A stretch of 17,486 bases of DNA from Candidatus Omnitrophota bacterium (GTDB lineage: Bacteria; Omnitrophota; Gorgyraeia; Gygaellales; Profunditerraquicolaceae), in NCBI GenBank assembly GCA_028714595.1, contig JAQTMD010000012.1, positions 1 to 17,486 on the forward strand. The letters are read 5' to 3'. Made by a program: the position numbers and the translations under genes. Of the stretch, positions 1 through 7,396 are shown in pieces. Within the stretch, counting starts at the first letter, position 1; each line of letters begins with the position of its first letter. The notes under the pieces are model-generated. The model did no database searches, had not been told where the DNA came from, and was given only the letters and a program-made list of their open reading frames with translations.

Positions 1-1
1 G

Positions 2-1417
2 CCCGCCGTGACGCCGGGCGTTTCCTTTGAAGGTTTCGGGATGGAAGACGCGGTGATCAACGTGGCAAACACTGCCGGCAAGGCAGTAGTCTCGGTGGCC
101 GTGGAACAGGTGCAGAAGGTCGGCGGCGGGAATGCGCGCAGGTTTTACTTCGGCAGGCCCAATCGGGAATCTCCGTTCGGCGAGGACGACCCTTTCCGCA
201 GGTTCTTTGACGATTTCTTCGGCGAGATGCCCGAACGTGAATTTCGCCGCATGGGGGTGGGTTCAGGCGTGATCATCGACGCACAGGGCTACATCCTGAC
301 CAACCAGCACGTGGTGGACGAGGCAGACAAGATTACGGTCACGCTGCCCGACGGCCGCGAATTCAAGGGAGAGCTTAAGGGCCAGGACCCGCGTTCTGAC
401 CTTGCGGTGATAAAGATCAGCGCCAAGAACCTGCCGGTAGCGGCGCTCGGCGATTCGGATAATCTGAAGATCGGCCAGTGGGTAGTGGCTATCGGCAATC
501 CCTTTGGCCTGGCAATGCAAAACCCGGAGCCGACCGTGACCTCGGGCGTGGTAAGCGCTTTGCACCGGACCCTGGGAAGGACCATGGGACGCGACCGGGA
601 TTACAACGACCTTATCCAGACCGACGCAGCGATCAACCCGGGGAATTCCGGCGGGCCGTTGGTCAACCTCAAGGGCGAGGTGATCGGCATCAACGTCGCG
701 ATTTACTCGACCAGCGGCGGCTACCAGGGCGTGGGATTCGCCGTGCCCATCAATAACGCCAAGCGGATCATCTCCCGCCTCATCGAAGGAAAAAAGATCG
801 AATACGGGTGGCTGGGTATCACCGTGCAGGACCTGACCGATGACCTGGCAAAGTATTTCGGATTGAGCGAGAAACAGGGCGTGCTGGTCGCCGGCGTGCT
901 GGCGGACGGCCCGGCGCAGAAAGCCGGCCTCAGAAAAGGCGATGTCCTCAAGCAGTTTGACGGAAAACCCGTTGCCACGGTCAAGGAGTTGCTCAGTTTC
1001 GTCAACAGGAGCGAGGTCGGACGCCGCATCAAGGTGGCGGCAATACGGGATAGAAAGGAAATGTCTTTTGACGTGGTGCTGGCTGCCAGGCCGCAGGAAC
1101 CGGGAATAGAAGAGCAGCCTCAGGAAGGCGAGGCGGCAGCGGGTATGTGGCGGGGAATACAGGTCGCGGACCCTGGTTCCAAAGAAGCGCAGAAGTTCAA
1201 GGTGCGCGCACGAGAAGGCGTGGTAGTCATTGACGTCAAAACGGACAGCCCCGCAGGCGAGGCAGGGATCATTCCCGGAGACCTGATTCTCGAGGTCAAC
1301 CGCCAGAAGGTGAATTCCGTAGCCGACTTTGAAAAGGTCACCGCCGGTGTCAAGGGCGACTGCCTGGTCGCGACCGGCCGCGGTTTCATCATCGTCAAAG
1401 AAAAGAGTGAAAACTGA
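2..1417 (+). CDS. htrA: HtrA/Do-family periplasmic serine protease, 5' end outside window
   Basis: Trypsin-like protease and chaperone for misfolded envelope proteins. The frame is open to the left edge, so the signal peptide and true start lie upstream. Counting from the GTG at 8, the catalytic triad is visible: His101 in TNQHVV, Asp131 in SDLAVI, and Ser214 in GNSGGPL. Two PDZ domains follow at about residues 265-360 and 385-465; each has the usual GLRKGD or GIIPGD type turn. A Phe/Arg/Gly-rich stretch at residues 40-75 before the protease domain corresponds to the flexible LA-loop or linker region of this family. The end overlaps the recX start by 11 bases, which suggests translational coupling. 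The family assignment is secure. DegP, DegQ and DegS-like subtypes cannot be separated without the N-terminus, although two PDZ domains argue against DegS. Confidence 0.95.
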   Translation, partial: PAVTPGVSFEGFGMEDAVINVANTAGKAVVSVAVEQVQKVGGGNARRFYFGRPNRESPFGEDDPFRRFFDDFFGEMPEREFRRMGVGSGVIIDAQGYILTNQHVVDEADKITVTLPDGREFKGELKGQDPRSDLAVIKISAKNLPVAALGDSDNLKIGQWVVAIGNPFGLAMQNPEPTVTSGVVSALHRTLGRTMGRDRDYNDLIQTDAAINPGNSGGPLVNLKGEVIGINVAIYSTSGGYQGVGFAVPINNAKRIISRLIEGKKIEYGWLGITVQDLTDDLAKYFGLSEKQGVLVAGVLADGPAQKAGLRKGDVLKQFDGKPVATVKELLSFVNRSEVGRRIKVAAIRDRKEMSFDVVLAARPQEPGIEEQPQEGEAAAGMWRGIQVADPGSKEAQKFKVRAREGVVVIDVKTDSPAGEAGIIPGDLILEVNRQKVNSVADFEKVTAGVKGDCLVATGRGFIIVKEKSEN

Positions 1418-1877
1418 GGCACGGCTTTTTGAGAAGGCAAAGCAATACGCCTTCCTGCTTTTGAAATACAGGCAGCGAAGCAGTGAAGAGCTGCGCCAGC
1501 GCATGCGCAGGAAGAAGTTCCCTGCCGAAGTCATCGGGGAGACCGTCGATTTCCTGACGGAAAAGAAGTTCCTTGACGACGACGCCTTTGCCAAAGCCTG
1601 GATCAGCTCACGGATCTCGCAGTCCGTCGGCCCGCAAAGGATCAGCCGGGAATTAAAGCTTAAAGGCATAGCCCGCGATATCATCGAGCGCAATCTCGAA
1701 GAGCTCAAAGCCGGCTACAGCGAGTCAGCGACTCTTGAGGAGCTTGCCCGGCAGCGCCTGAGCCGAATGAAGGGCCTGGATCCGCAGACCGCCAGGCGGC
1801 GCGTGTACGGGTATCTCGTGCGCCGCGGTTTTTCCATCGACGAGATCGTCGATTGCCTCAACAAGCTATCTGCTTAG
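1407..1877 (+). CDS. recX: RecX-family regulatory protein
   Basis: Predicted 156-residue RecX, a small helical protein that binds RecA and modulates its filaments. Three tandem three-helix repeats can be followed: residues about 8-65 (YAFLLLKYRQRSSEELRQRM, then FLTEKKFLDDDAFA, a RecX hallmark), 70-100 (GPQRISRELKLKGI), and 125-155 (RRVYGYLVRRGFSIDEI). I choose the GTG at 1407 as start because the family similarity begins directly after it. The ATG at 1329 in the same frame would add 26 low-complexity residues read out of frame through htrA. The gene overlaps the htrA end. RecX is often found next to recA, but no recA is visible here, so the partner must be elsewhere. A weak purine-rich sequence precedes the GTG. 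Confidence 0.85.
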   Translation: MKTEARLFEKAKQYAFLLLKYRQRSSEELRQRMRRKKFPAEVIGETVDFLTEKKFLDDDAFAKAWISSRISQSVGPQRISRELKLKGIARDIIERNLEELKAGYSESATLEELARQRLSRMKGLDPQTARRRVYGYLVRRGFSIDEIVDCLNKLSA

Positions 1878-1885
1878 AATCCTAT

Positions 1886-1926
1886 AACCCCCGGGGTTCA
1901 ACCCCGGGGGTTCAACCCCGGGGGTT
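1886..1926 (+). repeat. Three tandem GC-rich palindromes before alaS
   Basis: Three 13-bp units lie at 1886-1898, 1900-1912 and 1914-1926, separated by single C residues. The first is AACCCCCGGGGTT; the second and third are its exact reverse complement. Each unit is itself nearly palindromic, and unit 1 can pair along its whole length with unit 2 or unit 3. The array starts 8 bases after the recX stop and ends 11 bases before the alaS ATG, where a Shine-Dalgarno sequence would lie. No T-tract follows, so a classical intrinsic terminator is unlikely. Possible roles are mRNA stabilisation, control of alaS translation, or a dispersed palindromic repeat. Confidence 0.85.
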
Positions 1927-1937
1927 GTAGTTACGGT

Positions 1938-4553
1938 ATGAAAGCTGACGAATTAAGAGAAAAGTGCCTGGAGTTTTTCCGCTCCAAGAAACACAAAGTA
2001 GTGGCCAGCGATTCCCTGGTGCCCAAAGACGATCCCACTGTCCTGTTTACGCCTGCCGGCATGAACCAGTTCAAGAAACAGTTCCTGGGATTGATCACCG
2101 ATTTTACCCGCGCTGCCTCCAGCCAGCGCTGCCTGCGCACCGACGACCTCGAAAAGGTAGGAAAGACCGACTGCCACCACACCTTCTTCGAGATGCTGGG
2201 CAATTTCTCTTTCGGCGATTATTTCAAGAAGGAGGCCATTGCCTGGGCATGGGAATTTCTCACCAGGGACCTCGCGATCCCCGCGGAAAAACTCTGGGTC
2301 TCGGTCTATCAAGACGATGACGAGGCCTTTGCCATCTGGAAAGACGAGGTCAAATTCCCTGCAGAAAAGATCGTCAAGCTCGGCGACCATGACAACTTCT
2401 GGCCGGCGGACGCCAAAGAAAAAGGCCCGAACGGCCCGTGCGGCCCCTGCTCCGAGATATTTTTCGACCTCGGTCCCTCAGTCGGCTGCGGCAAGAAAGA
2501 TTGCACTCCTGCCTGCGGCTGCGGCAGGTTCATCGAGATCTGGAATCTGGTCTTTACCCAGTTCAACCGCAAAGAAGGCGGTACCTTAGAGCCGCTGCCC
2601 CAGAAAAACATCGATACCGGCATGGGCCTGGAGCGTATCACTGCGGTGATGCAGGGGGTCAGGAGCAATTTTGAGACCGACCTCTTCCAGCCGATCATCA
2701 AAGAGATAAAGTCGCACGCCAAGCATCATGACGTCAAAGATACGCCGATACTGTACGCCATTGCCGACCATTTGCGCGCCGTGGTGTTTTCCATTTTCGA
2801 CGGCGTGCTGCCTTCGAATGAAGCGCGCGGCTATGTCATCCGTAAGCTCATCCGCAAAAGCGTGCTGCATTTGCGCGACCTGGGCGTGAAAGAGCCGTTT
2901 CTCTACAGGTTGGTGCCGGTGCTGACCGAGGTGATGAGAAAGCCTTATCCTGAGCTGGTCAAGGAGCGCGAGACCATCGCCAATGTCATCCTGGCAGAGG
3001 AAAAGAATTTTGTCAGCACGCTTGATTCGAGTCCCAACTTATTCAAAGTGAAATTTAAGGAATTTAAGGATACGCCGGATCCGGATAAGGTCGGTGAGAT
3101 TACTTTTCAACTTCACGATACTTACGGTATTCCTGCCGGGCTTACAATGAGTTTTCTCGATTCAGAAGGAATCGAAATAAATAAAAATGTTTTTGAAAAC
3201 GAGCTTTCTAAACAGAAAGAGCGTTCCAAATCCGGCAGCGCCATGCAAGGCGATGTCTTTAGCGTCAAGGAACTGCATCTCAAGGGCGTGCCCCAGACGG
3301 TTTTTGTCGGCTATGATAAATTAGAGAGCGAGGCCAATGTCCTGACCGTCATCAAAGACAATAAAGAGACGCACGAGGCCAGGGCAGGAGATGAGGTCAC
3401 AGTCGTCTTGGACCAAACACCTTTTTACGCCGAGCAGGGCGGACAGGTAGGGGACATCGGAGTTATCGCCGCTTGTAACGGCGTTTTCGAGGTCAAGGAC
3501 GCGCAGAAGTCGGGAAAGGTCATAGTGCATATCGGCAGGGTCAAAGAAGGCGTGATCAAAAAGTCCGATGCGTGCCGGGCTCAAGTGGACCGGGAACGCC
3601 GGCTGGCCATCATGCGCAACCACACTGCAACCCATCTTTTGCAGGCGGCATTGCGCAAGGTCCTGGGAAGCCACGTGCAGCAGCAGGGTTCGTTCGTGGC
3701 AGACGACAGGCTGCGTTTTGATTTTACCCATTTTAAGGGCCTCACCCGGCAGGAGCTTGACCGCATCGAGGAAGTGGTCAACGGATTCGTCATCGAGAAC
3801 CTCCCGGTCTCCAAAAAAGAGATGTCCCTGGAAGAGGCCAGGAAGGAAGGGGCGCTGGCATTCTTCGCGGAGAAATACGAAGATACTGTCCGCGTGGTTT
3901 CTGTCGAGGGCGTTTCGAAAGAGTTCTGCGGCGGCACGCACCTGGACGCAACCGGCTCCATCGGGTTGTTCAAGATCGTGAGCGAAAGCTCCATTGCCAG
4001 CGGCGTGCGCAGGATAGAGGCGTTCACCGGCACCGGCGCGTACAAGGCGATGAAGCAGGAAGAGGAGGTGCTTGCCGGCGTAGCCGAGGCCTTGAAGACC
4101 CCGCAGGACAAGATCGTCGCTGAACTGGGCAAGCGGCTCAAGCAGGTCAAAGACCTGGAAAAGAAAATGAGCGGGCAGAAGCTCAGCACTGTCGCTGCTT
4201 CGATCGACAGCCTGCTCAAAGGCGCCGTGGACATCAAAGGCGTCAAGGTCGTCTGTCACACGATACCCGATGCGGACATGGATGTCCTGCGCAAGGCCGC
4301 GGATCTTTTGAAGCAAAAAGAGGCCAGGATCGCAGTGGCGCTGGGTTCAGCGGTCCTTGACCGGGTGAATCTTATCGTCGGCACCAACGTCAAGGAGATC
4401 GACGCCGGGGCGCTGATCAAGGCGATCGCCCCCGAGATCGGCGGTTCGGGCGGCGGCAGAAAAGATTTTGCCCAGGCAGGCGGGACCAGGGCGGAAGGAC
4501 TCGAACCTGCGTTCGATAAATTCAAAGAAGTCATTGTACAAACACTGAAGTGA
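1938..4553 (+). CDS. alaS: Alanine--tRNA ligase
   Basis: Cytoplasmic class II synthetase that charges tRNA-Ala and edits mischarged Ser/Gly. The 871-residue length is normal for the bacterial enzyme. The N-terminal catalytic core is recognisable (FTPAGMNQFK near residue 35, then TDCHHTFFEMLGNFSFGDYFK, and GPNGPCGPCSEIFFDLGP near 155-175). The editing domain carries the zinc ligands His562 and His566 (HTATH) and Cys664/His668 (CGGTH). The C-Ala domain ends with the glycine-rich GGSGGGRKDFAQAGG. The start at 1938 gives the expected N-terminus (ADELREKCLEFF), but the usual Shine-Dalgarno site is replaced by the GC palindrome array. An AT-richer patch at about 3000-3225 contains a tandem 9-bp repeat (3052-3069) in the linker after the catalytic region. 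It does not disrupt the frame. Confidence 0.98.
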   Translation: MKADELREKCLEFFRSKKHKVVASDSLVPKDDPTVLFTPAGMNQFKKQFLGLITDFTRAASSQRCLRTDDLEKVGKTDCHHTFFEMLGNFSFGDYFKKEAIAWAWEFLTRDLAIPAEKLWVSVYQDDDEAFAIWKDEVKFPAEKIVKLGDHDNFWPADAKEKGPNGPCGPCSEIFFDLGPSVGCGKKDCTPACGCGRFIEIWNLVFTQFNRKEGGTLEPLPQKNIDTGMGLERITAVMQGVRSNFETDLFQPIIKEIKSHAKHHDVKDTPILYAIADHLRAVVFSIFDGVLPSNEARGYVIRKLIRKSVLHLRDLGVKEPFLYRLVPVLTEVMRKPYPELVKERETIANVILAEEKNFVSTLDSSPNLFKVKFKEFKDTPDPDKVGEITFQLHDTYGIPAGLTMSFLDSEGIEINKNVFENELSKQKERSKSGSAMQGDVFSVKELHLKGVPQTVFVGYDKLESEANVLTVIKDNKETHEARAGDEVTVVLDQTPFYAEQGGQVGDIGVIAACNGVFEVKDAQKSGKVIVHIGRVKEGVIKKSDACRAQVDRERRLAIMRNHTATHLLQAALRKVLGSHVQQQGSFVADDRLRFDFTHFKGLTRQELDRIEEVVNGFVIENLPVSKKEMSLEEARKEGALAFFAEKYEDTVRVVSVEGVSKEFCGGTHLDATGSIGLFKIVSESSIASGVRRIEAFTGTGAYKAMKQEEEVLAGVAEALKTPQDKIVAELGKRLKQVKDLEKKMSGQKLSTVAASIDSLLKGAVDIKGVKVVCHTIPDADMDVLRKAADLLKQKEARIAVALGSAVLDRVNLIVGTNVKEIDAGALIKAIAPEIGGSGGGRKDFAQAGGTRAEGLEPAFDKFKEVIVQTLK

Positions 4554-4575
4554 GGGGCAGTCCCTCTGGAACTGC
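4552..4575 (+). repeat. Small inverted repeats at the alaS end
   Basis: Two mutually exclusive short hairpins overlap the alaS stop. GAGGG (4552-4556) can pair with CCCTC (4562-4566). GCAGT (4557-4561) can pair with ACTGC (4571-4575), with further CC/GG pairing inside. No T-run follows, so I do not call a terminator. The remainder of the 62-base alaS-hisD gap contains a purine-rich GGAAGGGA about 18 bases before the hisD ATG and no convincing promoter. Confidence 0.5.
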
Positions 4576-4615
4576 ATGAAGCATAAAGGGTCGGAAGGGA
4601 ACGGTCCTCGAGAAC

Positions 4616-5845
4616 ATGAAGATCATCCGTTTTAACAGCACGAAACAGCTGGAGAAGATTTATAACCGCGGTTTTGTCAAGTCGCGCCGCGTCGAGGACA
4701 AGGTCAAGCAGATCGTCGACGATGTGCGGCTCTTCGGCGACGAGGCGCTTTTGAGATACACCAGGAAATTCGACAAGATAAAGCTCGTCGCCAAGCAGCT
4801 CAAGGTCTGCGAGCGCGATATAAGCGGCGCGTACCAGAACATCACCCCCAACTTCGTCTCCAGCCTCAAGGTCATCATCGAGAACATCAACCGTTTCTAC
4901 CGTAAAGAGCTCAAAAAATCCTGGAAGATCAAGGACGCCGACGGCCTGGTGCTCGGCGAGAACTTTCAGCCGGTCGACCGCGTGGGCGTGTATATCCCCG
5001 CGGGCACGGCGCCCCTGGTATCAACGGTGTATATGACCGTGCTGCCGGCAAAGATCGCCGGAGTAAAAAAGATAATCCTGATCAGCCCGCCGGACAAAAA
5101 CGGCGCCATCAACCCGCATATCCTGGTGGTCGCAGATCTGTTAAAGGTGGACGAGATCTACCGCGTCGGCGGCGCGCAGGGCATCGCGGCGCTCGCCTTC
5201 GGCACCAAGACCATCCCGAAAGTGGACAAGATCGTCGGGCCGGGCAACATGTACGTCAGCGAGGCAAAACGCCAGGTGTTCGGCTACGTGGACATCGATA
5301 TGATCGCCGGGCCCACGGAACTGGTTATCATCGCCAACCGCACCAGCGACCCTAAATACATCATCGCCGACCTCAAGGCCCAGGCAGAGCACGCCGGAGG
5401 CCTTGCCATACTTATTACGAATTCCAAGGCGCTTGCCAAGACCGTCAAGTCGCAGGCGGCAAACGTCAACGGCTCGATTATTCTGACCAAGAACCTTGAA
5501 CAGGCAATGGAGATTTCCAACACCATCGCTCCCGAGCACCTTGAGATCCTGGTGCGGAATCCGCAGCGGCTGGTAAAGTCGGTCCGCAATGCCGGCGCCG
5601 TGTTCCTTGGGCACTTCAGCCCCACGGCAGTCGGAGATTATGTCGCGGGACCCAGCCATGTGCTGCCCACCGCAGGGACTGCCCGGTTCTTCTCCGGGCT
5701 TTCAGTGTTCGATTTTATCAAGAGCATCCATGTGATCAGTTATTCCAAGAAGGCGCTGGAAAAGGTCAAGGAGCCGCTGGAGAAGGTAGCCGGCATCGAA
5801 GGGTTAAGCCAGCATCTGGAGTCGGTGAAAGTGAGATTTGAATAG
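4616..5845 (+). CDS. hisD: Histidinol dehydrogenase
   Basis: Catalyses the last two oxidations of histidine synthesis, L-histidinol to L-histidine, using NAD and a catalytic zinc. The 409-residue protein shows the family signatures in order: RVGVYIPAGTAPLVSTVYM, VGGAQGIAALAFGT, KIVGPGNMYV, DMIAGPTELVIIAN, the zinc-site QAEHAGG, APEHLEIL, VGDYVAGPSHVLPTAGTA (zinc-site Asp and the catalytic His region), and GLSQHLES near the C-terminus (last zinc His). It is the first his gene of the cluster, 62 bases after alaS. The ATG at 4616 has only a distant purine-rich site, but no better in-frame start exists upstream. GC content and codon use match the neighbours, in contrast to hisB directly downstream. 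Confidence 0.97.
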   Translation: MKIIRFNSTKQLEKIYNRGFVKSRRVEDKVKQIVDDVRLFGDEALLRYTRKFDKIKLVAKQLKVCERDISGAYQNITPNFVSSLKVIIENINRFYRKELKKSWKIKDADGLVLGENFQPVDRVGVYIPAGTAPLVSTVYMTVLPAKIAGVKKIILISPPDKNGAINPHILVVADLLKVDEIYRVGGAQGIAALAFGTKTIPKVDKIVGPGNMYVSEAKRQVFGYVDIDMIAGPTELVIIANRTSDPKYIIADLKAQAEHAGGLAILITNSKALAKTVKSQAANVNGSIILTKNLEQAMEISNTIAPEHLEILVRNPQRLVKSVRNAGAVFLGHFSPTAVGDYVAGPSHVLPTAGTARFFSGLSVFDFIKSIHVISYSKKALEKVKEPLEKVAGIEGLSQHLESVKVRFE

Positions 5846-5862
5846 TGATGATTTCACATCAC
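5845..5862 (+). repeat. Small hairpin at the hisD-hisB junction
   Basis: GTGATG (5845-5850) and CATCAC (5857-5862) form a perfect 6-bp inverted repeat with a 6-base loop. It begins on the last base of the hisD stop codon. It coincides with the abrupt change from GC-rich to AT-rich sequence at the start of the hisB segment. It has no T-tract and may be chance. Confidence 0.4.
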
Positions 5863-5894
5863 AAAATCACATGTTGCAAGTGCGGAGAAAAAAT

Positions 5895-6581
5895 ATGAGA
5901 AAAGCAGACGTAGAAAGAAATACAAAGGAAACACGGATAAATATTAGTTTCAATATTGATGGACATGGAAAGACAGACATAAAGACAGGTATTGATTTCT
6001 TGGACCATATGCTAGATTTATTCGGTTTCCATGGTCTTTTTGATATCAAAATTAAGGCAAAAGGTGATACTGAAGTAGATATACACCATACAAACGAAGA
6101 CATAGGTATTGTTTTAGGACAAGCATTTAAGAAGTCCTTAGGAGAGGGGAAAAAAGGAATAAAACGGTTTGGTTTTGCGTATGCCCCGATGGGAAAAGCT
6201 TTAGCCAGAGTTGTGATAGATATTTGTGGCAGAGGGGAGGTTAATTTTACAAAAATTATTTCTGAAGATGCAACCTGGGAGGACTTCCAAAGTATAAATA
6301 GAGCTCCTAAAAAAGAAGATTCTTTCGATGCATTATTAGATGAAACGCGAAAGGTGAATTTGAGCTCTCCCACGTCATATAATCTTGATGATTTGTGTAG
6401 TTTTTTTGATTCTTTTGCCAAACATGCAGGTACGGCAATAAATATTGGGTTGCTTGAAAGAGAAGATTTTCATCATCAAGCCGAGGCAGTTTTTAAAGCT
6501 TTTGGTATTGCGCTCGATCAGGCTACTCAGATCGACCCCCGCCGCAAAGGCATCCCTTCCACCAAGGGAGTCATCGACTAG
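5895..6581 (+). CDS. hisB: Imidazoleglycerol-phosphate dehydratase, AT-rich and with an insertion
   Basis: Dehydrates imidazole glycerol phosphate to imidazole acetol phosphate; Mn-dependent and cytoplasmic. The family landmarks are present: the N-terminus RKADVERNTKET, GIDFLDHMLDLFGFHG (residues 32-47), the metal-site HHTNED (64-69), DFHHQAEAVFKAF (191-203), and the C-terminal DPRRKGIPSTKG. I choose the ATG at 5895 because the family N-terminus starts there and GGAG lies 7 bases upstream; the in-frame ATG at 5838 is unlikely. It is a monofunctional enzyme without the phosphatase domain of enteric HisB. At 228 residues it exceeds the usual length of about 195-200. The excess is an insertion around residues 122-162 (ISEDATWEDF to LSSPTS). 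The body is strikingly AT-rich (18 G+C of 60 at 5941-6000), but the last 72 bases are GC-rich (44 of 72), a mosaic suggesting allele replacement. Confidence 0.93.
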   Translation: MRKADVERNTKETRINISFNIDGHGKTDIKTGIDFLDHMLDLFGFHGLFDIKIKAKGDTEVDIHHTNEDIGIVLGQAFKKSLGEGKKGIKRFGFAYAPMGKALARVVIDICGRGEVNFTKIISEDATWEDFQSINRAPKKEDSFDALLDETRKVNLSSPTSYNLDDLCSFFDSFAKHAGTAINIGLLEREDFHHQAEAVFKAFGIALDQATQIDPRRKGIPSTKGVID

Positions 6582-6598
6582 CATTCTATTTGTTCGTT

Positions 6599-6773
6599 TG
6601 ATTTTGCGGGCGGCTTGAGCGGGAGAGCAGCACGTTAAAAATTCGAGCGGGCATGGTTCGCCCGCGGGGACACAGGGAAGGCGAGAGCGAGAATTTTTGC
6701 CGAGCGAGGATTTCCTCGCAGGGGAAATCCGAGCGGTGATGCGAAACCGCTCAAGACAGACCCCGCAAAATCA
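6599..6773. repeat. 175-bp nested inverted-repeat element (MITE-like or structured RNA)
   Basis: This element fills most of the 206-base hisB-hisH gap. Its ends are a perfect 12-bp inverted repeat, TGATTTTGCGGG at 6599-6610 against 6762-6773. A second 8-bp pair, TTGAGCGG at 6615-6622 against 6747-6754, follows inward after unequal spacers of 4 and 7 bases. Inside are AAAAATTC (6637-6644) pairing with 6691-6698; a hairpin GCGGGC (6647-6652)/GCCCGC (6660-6665); a hairpin GGATTTCC (6708-6715)/GGAAATCC (6723-6730) that competes with GCGAGGA (6704-6710)/TCCTCGC (6713-6719); and GAGCGG (6731-6736)/CCGCTC (6747-6752). No credible ORF is present, no target-site duplication is obvious, and no T-tract follows. 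It could be a non-autonomous mobile repeat or a transcribed multi-stem RNA upstream of hisH. Confidence 0.8.
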
Positions 6774-6787
6774 TTGACAAGAATAAA

Positions 6788-7396
6788 ATGATAGCGATCG
6801 TCGACTACGGCATGGGCAACATCCACAGCGTGAAAAAGGCGCTGGAGGCGATGGGTGGCAAGACCGTGGTGACTAATAAACATGCGGATTTAAAGAAAGC
6901 CGCCAAGATAGTCCTGCCCGGCGTCGGCGCATTCGGCGATGCCGTGCGGGAGCTGGAAAAACTCGGCCTTGCCGAGGCCATCCGCGAGCAGATACGGGAC
7001 AAGAAGATTTTTCTCGGCATCTGCTTGGGCATGCATCTCTTGTTCGATACGAGCGAAGAGTCGGTCGGCCTCAAAGGTTTAGGGGTCTTTGCAGGCGGCG
7101 TCAAGAAGTTTTCCGCCGCCGACCATCTGAAAGTCCCGCACATGGGCTGGAACCAGATCGAGTTCAGGAATACCGCGTGTCCTTTGTTCAAGGGCCTGGC
7201 AGACGACAGTTCGGTCTATTTCTGTCACTCATATTATCCCCAGCCGAAGGATACGGGTCTGGTCGCCGCTGCCACTGATTACGGCATCGAGTTCGCTTCC
7301 ATTCTTTGGGAGGACAATGTCTTTGCCACGCAGTTCCATCCGGAAAAAAGCCAGGGCATCGGCCTGAAGATTTTAGAAAACTTCGTAAAACTATGA
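6788..7396 (+). CDS. hisH: Imidazole glycerol phosphate synthase, glutaminase subunit
   Basis: Class I glutamine amidotransferase that delivers ammonia to HisF for the ring closure giving IGP and AICAR. The 202-residue length is typical. The catalytic triad is intact: Cys79 in GICLGMHLLF and His184 with Glu186 in QFHPEKS. The oxyanion-strand loop LPGVGAFGDA is near residue 43, and the N-terminus IAIVDYGMGNI is a HisH hallmark. The start at 6788 has almost no Shine-Dalgarno sequence and lies 14 bases after the 175-bp structured repeat. Its stop overlaps the hisA ATG by four bases (ATGA), indicating coupled translation. Its partner hisF is not adjacent but about 1.3 kb downstream. Confidence 0.97.
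   Translation: MIAIVDYGMGNIHSVKKALEAMGGKTVVTNKHADLKKAAKIVLPGVGAFGDAVRELEKLGLAEAIREQIRDKKIFLGICLGMHLLFDTSEESVGLKGLGVFAGGVKKFSAADHLKVPHMGWNQIEFRNTACPLFKGLADDSSVYFCHSYYPQPKDTGLVAAATDYGIEFASILWEDNVFATQFHPEKSQGIGLKILENFVKL

Noticed and set aside
1329..1406. Upstream ATG extension of recX
   Set aside because: The extra 26 residues overlap htrA and show no family similarity; the GTG at 1407 fits the family N-terminus.
263..1708. Long minus-strand ORF of 481 codons opposite htrA and recX
   Set aside because: Shadow of GC-rich codon use on the plus strand. Its product has no recognisable domain, and both plus-strand genes show full catalytic or family motifs.
4552..4575. Intrinsic terminator after alaS
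   Set aside because: The stems are only 5 bp and no T-tract follows.
5838..5894. Upstream ATG extension of hisB
   Set aside because: The HisB family N-terminus begins at the ATG at 5895, which has a well-placed GGAG; the upstream codons overlap the hisD end.
6599..6773. Insertion sequence with a transposase gene
   Set aside because: No ORF of suitable length and no obvious target-site duplication; at most a non-autonomous element.
6774..6787. TTGACA directly before hisH as a promoter -35 box
   Set aside because: No -10-like hexamer lies 16-18 bases downstream, and the transcript would start inside hisH.
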